Below are positions 7,657 through 10,786 of a DNA stretch of 10,786 nucleotides, piece after piece. A model generated the notes under the pieces. It saw only the letters and a program-made list of their open reading frames with translations. It did no database searches and was not told the origin of the DNA. How positions within the stretch are numbered: the first letter of the stretch is position 1; each line of letters starts with the position of its first letter. Both the position numbers and the translations under genes were made by a program. Origin of the DNA: Verrucomicrobiota bacterium (lineage in GTDB: Bacteria > Verrucomicrobiota > Verrucomicrobiia > Limisphaerales > UBA11320); contig VHDG01000059.1 of NCBI GenBank assembly GCA_016871475.1, positions 1 through 10,786 on the forward strand, written 5' to 3'.

Positions 7657-9777
7657 ATGCCTCACCTGAAAAGGCTAGCCACTTTTATCGGACTCCTTGC
7701 AGCACTGGTTTGCCGCGGGGCGGAGCCGCCAATCAAACTCGCCCCTTCCGCCCGCTTTGAACTGCTGGCGATGGAGCCTTCGCTGCATCTCGTGGAAGGG
7801 GACATCACCCAAGGGCATGCAACACTCACACGTCTGGGGGGCCAGGCCCCGACGGAGTCGATGAGGCAGTATCATGTCGAGTTCCCTGTATTTCACTTCA
7901 GCCCCGGCCGGATTGTGTTTCAGTTCGTGCCCACGGGCACAGGCCCAGTGAGGCTTCGACTGGGCGGCGTCCGCGAGGCCTTCAGCAAGGACGTCTTCTT
8001 CAAGCAGGAGGTGAGCTGGTCTGGCATCGAACTTCGCGGAGCGACATGGAGCGGCGAATCGACGGCGATATCGGCCACACCTGTTACGAGCTGGCATGGT
8101 GGGCCCGTGGATTTGACGATCGCGGTGACGGAGAACAAGAAAGTTCATCTCGTCCTGAACGCCCAGGCGGTCCGGACCGCTGACATGGAGGAGATGAAAC
8201 CCATTCGTGGGGGCAGCTCTCCTGCTCACAAAGCTCGCAAGCGTTTTTCACAAGGCGTGGTTTTCAGGCAGTGGTTGGAGTTGGAACCCAGGAATTCCGG
8301 TCGACTCACCTACTCCGAAGCGGATCTGGTCAACGTCAAGGGCGAGGGCTTCGATCATGTGCGTGTGCCTGTGGCCTGGCACCAGCATCTGCAAAGGGGG
8401 AATGCACTTTCGCCGGATGCGTACGCCGAGGTGGACGCTCTGGTTGCCGCTGCTGAGCGGCAGGGCATGGGGATCATCCTGGCGCTGCACGGTTTTGGCG
8501 AACTAGCAACCAACCCCATTGCGGGCAGTGCTCGCTTCTTTGCCCTGTGGGACCAGGTTGCCCGGCATTACGCAGGACGCGGAAGCTTCCTGGCATTTGA
8601 ACTTCTGGACGAACCTGTGGGGAACATCCCTACCAAGACGCTGATGACCGTTTACTCGGAGGTGATTCCAGCCATCCGCCGAATTTCGCCTGACCGCACT
8701 CTGTTCGTGCCACCCAGCGGATCCGGGACCTACACACATCTTGGGCGGCTGCGATTGCCCGATGAGGATGACAATTTGATCGTATCCCTCGACTGTTCCG
8801 AGCCGGCGATGTTCGCGCTGCAAGGCTCCAATGGGTCGTCGCTTAGAAACATCGTGTTTCCCGGACCGCCCAAAACTCCGCTGACGGCTCCTGAAGGAGT
8901 GAAGTTAAGCTCGGAGGAGCAACGATGGCTGGGCCGTTACAACACCAAGTCAGGGGACCTGAATCCCAGCCATCCACGGGCGATTGAAGACCTGTTAAGC
9001 TTCGTCGCCCGGTGGTCTGAATTCCATGGCAGGCCCGTCTATCTCGGCCAGCTGGGATGCTCGGCAGGCATCGATCCTGTCTCTCGTGTGAAGTATGCGG
9101 AGGCTTTTCGCATTGCAGCGGAAGCGCGCGGATTGGGATGGGCATTCAGGGGGTGGAAAGACGACGCCTATCCCTATTGGGATAGAAAATCCAACAAGGC
9201 GCTGCCCGGTCTCAAGGAAGCCCTCTTGCCCGTCTCAAGCGTCCCTGCCCCAGCGGTGCAAGCGCAGGTCAGCGGACGGTTGGCGCAGGTGGAGGCAAAG
9301 ATCAGCCGACAGATCAACCAATCGCTGATGGCGGTGGGCGTGCTCTTTGTTTTGGCGGTCCTGGTGGCCGTTTGGTGGAGCCGGCGAAACCATCAGCAGC
9401 TGCTTGCGGTGGCGCGACGTCAAGCCGCCGTGGCGCCGGACGATCAGGAGGCCATTCGCGAGGGGGTGATCCGGCAGCTGGCGGCATCGATGGTGGATAG
9501 CGCTCTGCCTCGGATGGCTGCGGAACGGAAGGAGCTTTTGCTGATCCAGGAGCGAGCGGCCCAGGAGATCGCCGAGTTGGAACGAAGGCTTGAAGCCGCG
9601 CAAGCGCCGTTGCAGGCGCGGTTGCAGGCCTACGAACGGCAGATTGCGGAGCTGCAAGCCCAGCTTCTGAAGAAGGATCAGGAGAATGAAGCCCTGATCA
9701 GGGCCAAAATCAGAATGACCCAGGAACGGCTGGAAAGATTCCGGTCCCAGTCGAAGACCGAAACCGAGCTCAACTGA
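7657..9777 (+). CDS. Membrane-anchored GH5-like pseudoglycosidase with C-terminal coiled coil
   Basis: This 706-residue protein has a signal peptide (1-22, likely cut after C-R-G-A), a beta-rich region of unknown family (about 25-185), a GH5 (cellulase-type) TIM barrel (about 197-525), a transmembrane helix (557-574) and a long coiled coil (about 618-698). Barrel landmarks are Q-W-L-E (205-208), G-F-D-H-V-R236-V-P-V-A-W, L-A-L-H278 and F-E-L-L-D-E319-P, the acid/base motif. Several positions differ from active GH5 enzymes: D318 replaces the conserved Asn, D379 and S381 stand where a His/Tyr pair is usual (in a segment resembling H-x-Y-x-P-x-x-F-x-x-Q-G), Q465 in V-Y-L-G-Q-L-G replaces the nucleophile Glu, and R498 replaces a usual Trp. 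It is therefore probably not a retaining glycosidase. R576-R577 after the helix predict a periplasmic barrel and cytoplasmic coiled coil. The role is unknown; glycan sensing, binding or envelope scaffolding are plausible inferences. Confidence 0.88.
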   Translation: MPHLKRLATFIGLLAALVCRGAEPPIKLAPSARFELLAMEPSLHLVEGDITQGHATLTRLGGQAPTESMRQYHVEFPVFHFSPGRIVFQFVPTGTGPVRLRLGGVREAFSKDVFFKQEVSWSGIELRGATWSGESTAISATPVTSWHGGPVDLTIAVTENKKVHLVLNAQAVRTADMEEMKPIRGGSSPAHKARKRFSQGVVFRQWLELEPRNSGRLTYSEADLVNVKGEGFDHVRVPVAWHQHLQRGNALSPDAYAEVDALVAAAERQGMGIILALHGFGELATNPIAGSARFFALWDQVARHYAGRGSFLAFELLDEPVGNIPTKTLMTVYSEVIPAIRRISPDRTLFVPPSGSGTYTHLGRLRLPDEDDNLIVSLDCSEPAMFALQGSNGSSLRNIVFPGPPKTPLTAPEGVKLSSEEQRWLGRYNTKSGDLNPSHPRAIEDLLSFVARWSEFHGRPVYLGQLGCSAGIDPVSRVKYAEAFRIAAEARGLGWAFRGWKDDAYPYWDRKSNKALPGLKEALLPVSSVPAPAVQAQVSGRLAQVEAKISRQINQSLMAVGVLFVLAVLVAVWWSRRNHQQLLAVARRQAAVAPDDQEAIREGVIRQLAASMVDSALPRMAAERKELLLIQERAAQEIAELERRLEAAQAPLQARLQAYERQIAELQAQLLKKDQENEALIRAKIRMTQERLERFRSQSKTETELN

Positions 9778-9782
9778 GTTCC

Positions 9783-9822
9783 TGGGGTCCGGTCAACCGT
9801 CACCCCGACGAGTTTTCTTCTT
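9783..9822 (+). terminator. Candidate intrinsic terminator after the GH5-like gene
   Basis: Six bases after the stop codon, GGGGT (9784-9788) pairs with ACCCC (9802-9806). Inside that, CGG (9790-9792) pairs with CCG (9797-9799) around a TCAA loop. A pyrimidine tract TTTTCTTCTT follows at 9813-9822. The stem is short and interrupted and the T-run begins six bases after it, so this is a plausible but not strong rho-independent terminator. It would separate the GH5-like gene from the downstream PqaA-family gene. Confidence 0.4.
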
Positions 9823-9827
9823 GAGGC

Positions 9828-9839
9828 ACGGCATGCCGT
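9828..9839. repeat. 12-bp perfect palindrome upstream of the PqaA-family gene
   Basis: ACGGCATGCCGT is its own reverse complement and lies 17 bp before the GTG start of the lipoprotein gene. It could be a regulator site or part of a weak hairpin. One isolated 12-bp palindrome is not strong evidence by itself. Confidence 0.25.
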
Positions 9840-9856
9840 TCGTTTAGCCATAGCGG

Positions 9857-10786
9857 GTGATTTCTCCAACGCTTATCTCACGTCCAGATCCGGCGGTCCT
9901 CCTTCGTGCTCTAATCGCTTTCACCTCCGTCGCTGCCGCCGCTCTTACGGTCGTTGGATGCGCATCCATGGGGTCCACCGAGGCGCCTTCCACAGCGCGC
10001 CGGTCCCTGGGAAAGCCTCCGACGGCGCTGGACCGGTACGTGGCGGCACCTGACACCAATTTCGCCTGGCGGGTTGTGTCCTCGACCCGGGGCAGCAACT
10101 ACACGACCACTGTGCTGCGAATGGCTTCGCAGGCGTGGTTGACCACGGCAGAGGTGGACAGGCCGGTCTGGGAGCACTGGCTGACGGTGATTCGTCCCGA
10201 CAAGGTTGAGACATCCGTTGGGTTTCTCTTCATCACCGGTGGAGGTCGCCGACCCAATCCACCGAGCAAGCCTGACGACAACCTGATTCGCACGGCTCTT
10301 CAAACCGGATCTGTGGTCAGCGAGCTTAAGGATGTTCCCAACCAACCGATCGTTTTTGCCGGCGAAACCAAGGGGAGGAGCGAGGATTCACTCATCGCTT
10401 ACACCTGGGACAAGTATCTGCGCACCGGCGACGAAAAATGGCCCGCGCGCCTTCCGATGACCAAGGCGGCCGTACGAGCAATGGATGCCGTGACGGCTTT
10501 CACGCGGACGGCCGAGGGCGGGGCCATTCCTGTGGAGAAGTATGTAGTTTCCGGTGGATCGAAGCGCGGATGGACCTCGTGGACCACGGCTGCGGTCGAT
10601 AGACGTGTTATCGCGGTTGTTCCGATTGTCATTGATCTGCTGAACATTGTTCCCAGCTTCAAGCATCACTGGGAGGCCTATGGGTTTTGGGCACCCGCCG
10701 TGGGGGATTATGTCCGAAACGGGATCATGAATTGGACGGGTACGGTCGAGTACGAGAATCTCATGAAGATTGAAGAGCCGTTCGAG
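9857..10786 (+). CDS. PhoPQ-activated pathogenicity-related (PqaA-type) alpha/beta-hydrolase lipoprotein, 3' truncated
   Basis: The frame is open to the right edge, giving the first 310 residues. The start is GTG 9857: an in-frame TAG sits at 9851 and no other ATG, GTG or TTG precedes the signal peptide's end. Residues 13-35 are a hydrophobic signal ending in T-V-V-G-C35, a lipobox, so it should be lipid-anchored. The body matches the PhoPQ-activated pathogenicity-related family: a W-x-H-W-L segment (105-109), F-L-F-I-T-G-G-G (123-130), S-E-D-S-L-I-A-Y-T-W (175-184), P-M-T-K-A-A-V-R-A-M-D (200-210), the nucleophile elbow S-G-G-S235-K-R-G-W, and P-I-V-I-D-L-L-N downstream. S235 is the expected catalytic Ser; the Asp and His of the triad would lie beyond the window. 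The name comes from Salmonella PqaA, which is linked to antimicrobial peptide resistance; the reaction is undefined. A candidate terminator and a palindrome lie just upstream, so it probably has its own promoter. Confidence 0.9.
   Translation, partial: MISPTLISRPDPAVLLRALIAFTSVAAAALTVVGCASMGSTEAPSTARRSLGKPPTALDRYVAAPDTNFAWRVVSSTRGSNYTTTVLRMASQAWLTTAEVDRPVWEHWLTVIRPDKVETSVGFLFITGGGRRPNPPSKPDDNLIRTALQTGSVVSELKDVPNQPIVFAGETKGRSEDSLIAYTWDKYLRTGDEKWPARLPMTKAAVRAMDAVTAFTRTAEGGAIPVEKYVVSGGSKRGWTSWTTAAVDRRVIAVVPIVIDLLNIVPSFKHHWEAYGFWAPAVGDYVRNGIMNWTGTVEYENLMKIEEPFE

Noticed and set aside
7621..7665. A longer deacetylase start at 7665
   Set aside because: It would overlap the divergent GH5-like start, and the extra 15 residues do not resemble the family N-terminus; the ATG at 7620 is simpler.
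1..10786. CRISPR array, tRNA/rRNA genes, transposase or a phage-defence cassette
   Set aside because: No regularly spaced repeats, cloverleaf-like segments or transposase motifs were seen. The SNF2 helicase has no nuclease, methylase or other defence partner beside it, so a defence role is not supported.

Overview
The window is about 10.8 kb of fairly GC-rich bacterial DNA. It carries eight protein genes, two of them cut by the window ends, and no RNA genes, insertion sequences or CRISPR array that I can see. The gene mix fits a Verrucomicrobia/Planctomycetes-type bacterium, most likely a verrucomicrobium: a secreted protein with thrombospondin-type-3-like calcium loops and Ig-like domains, a DUF1080-type lipoprotein, a PhoPQ-activated-pathogenicity-related (PqaA) lipoprotein, and a GH5-fold protein with a cytoplasmic coiled coil. 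The taxonomic assignment is inferred from protein families; no marker gene is present.

Layout. Positions 2-5617 (+ strand): the 3' end of a large extracellular Ig-like protein, a small uncharacterised protein with a conserved His/Arg-rich core, a DUF1080-like lipoprotein, and a 1050-residue SWIM-zinc-finger SNF2-family helicase that starts 19 bp after the lipoprotein stop. Positions 5606-7620 (- strand): a class II-type histone-deacetylase-family hydrolase followed by an AI-2E/PerM-family membrane protein; they may be co-transcribed, and the second overlaps the helicase tail-to-tail by 12 bp. Positions 7657-10786 (+ strand): a GH5-like membrane-anchored protein, a candidate terminator, then a PqaA-family lipoprotein that runs off the right edge.

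The standout is the GH5-like protein at 7657-9777. It has a signal peptide, an unassigned beta-rich N-terminal region, a recognisable GH5 TIM barrel, one transmembrane helix and a long C-terminal coiled coil. The position expected for the catalytic nucleophile Glu is Gln, the Asn before the acid/base Glu is Asp, and the usual active-site His/Tyr pair and a late Trp are also replaced. It looks like a catalytically dead glycosidase reused as a binding, sensing or scaffolding ectodomain joined to a cytoplasmic coiled coil. The 36-bp divergent gap upstream holds a perfect TTGACA box placed so that its transcript would be almost leaderless.

The other genes look like ordinary chromosomal housekeeping or accessory genes. 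I do not see one multi-gene system linking them all.
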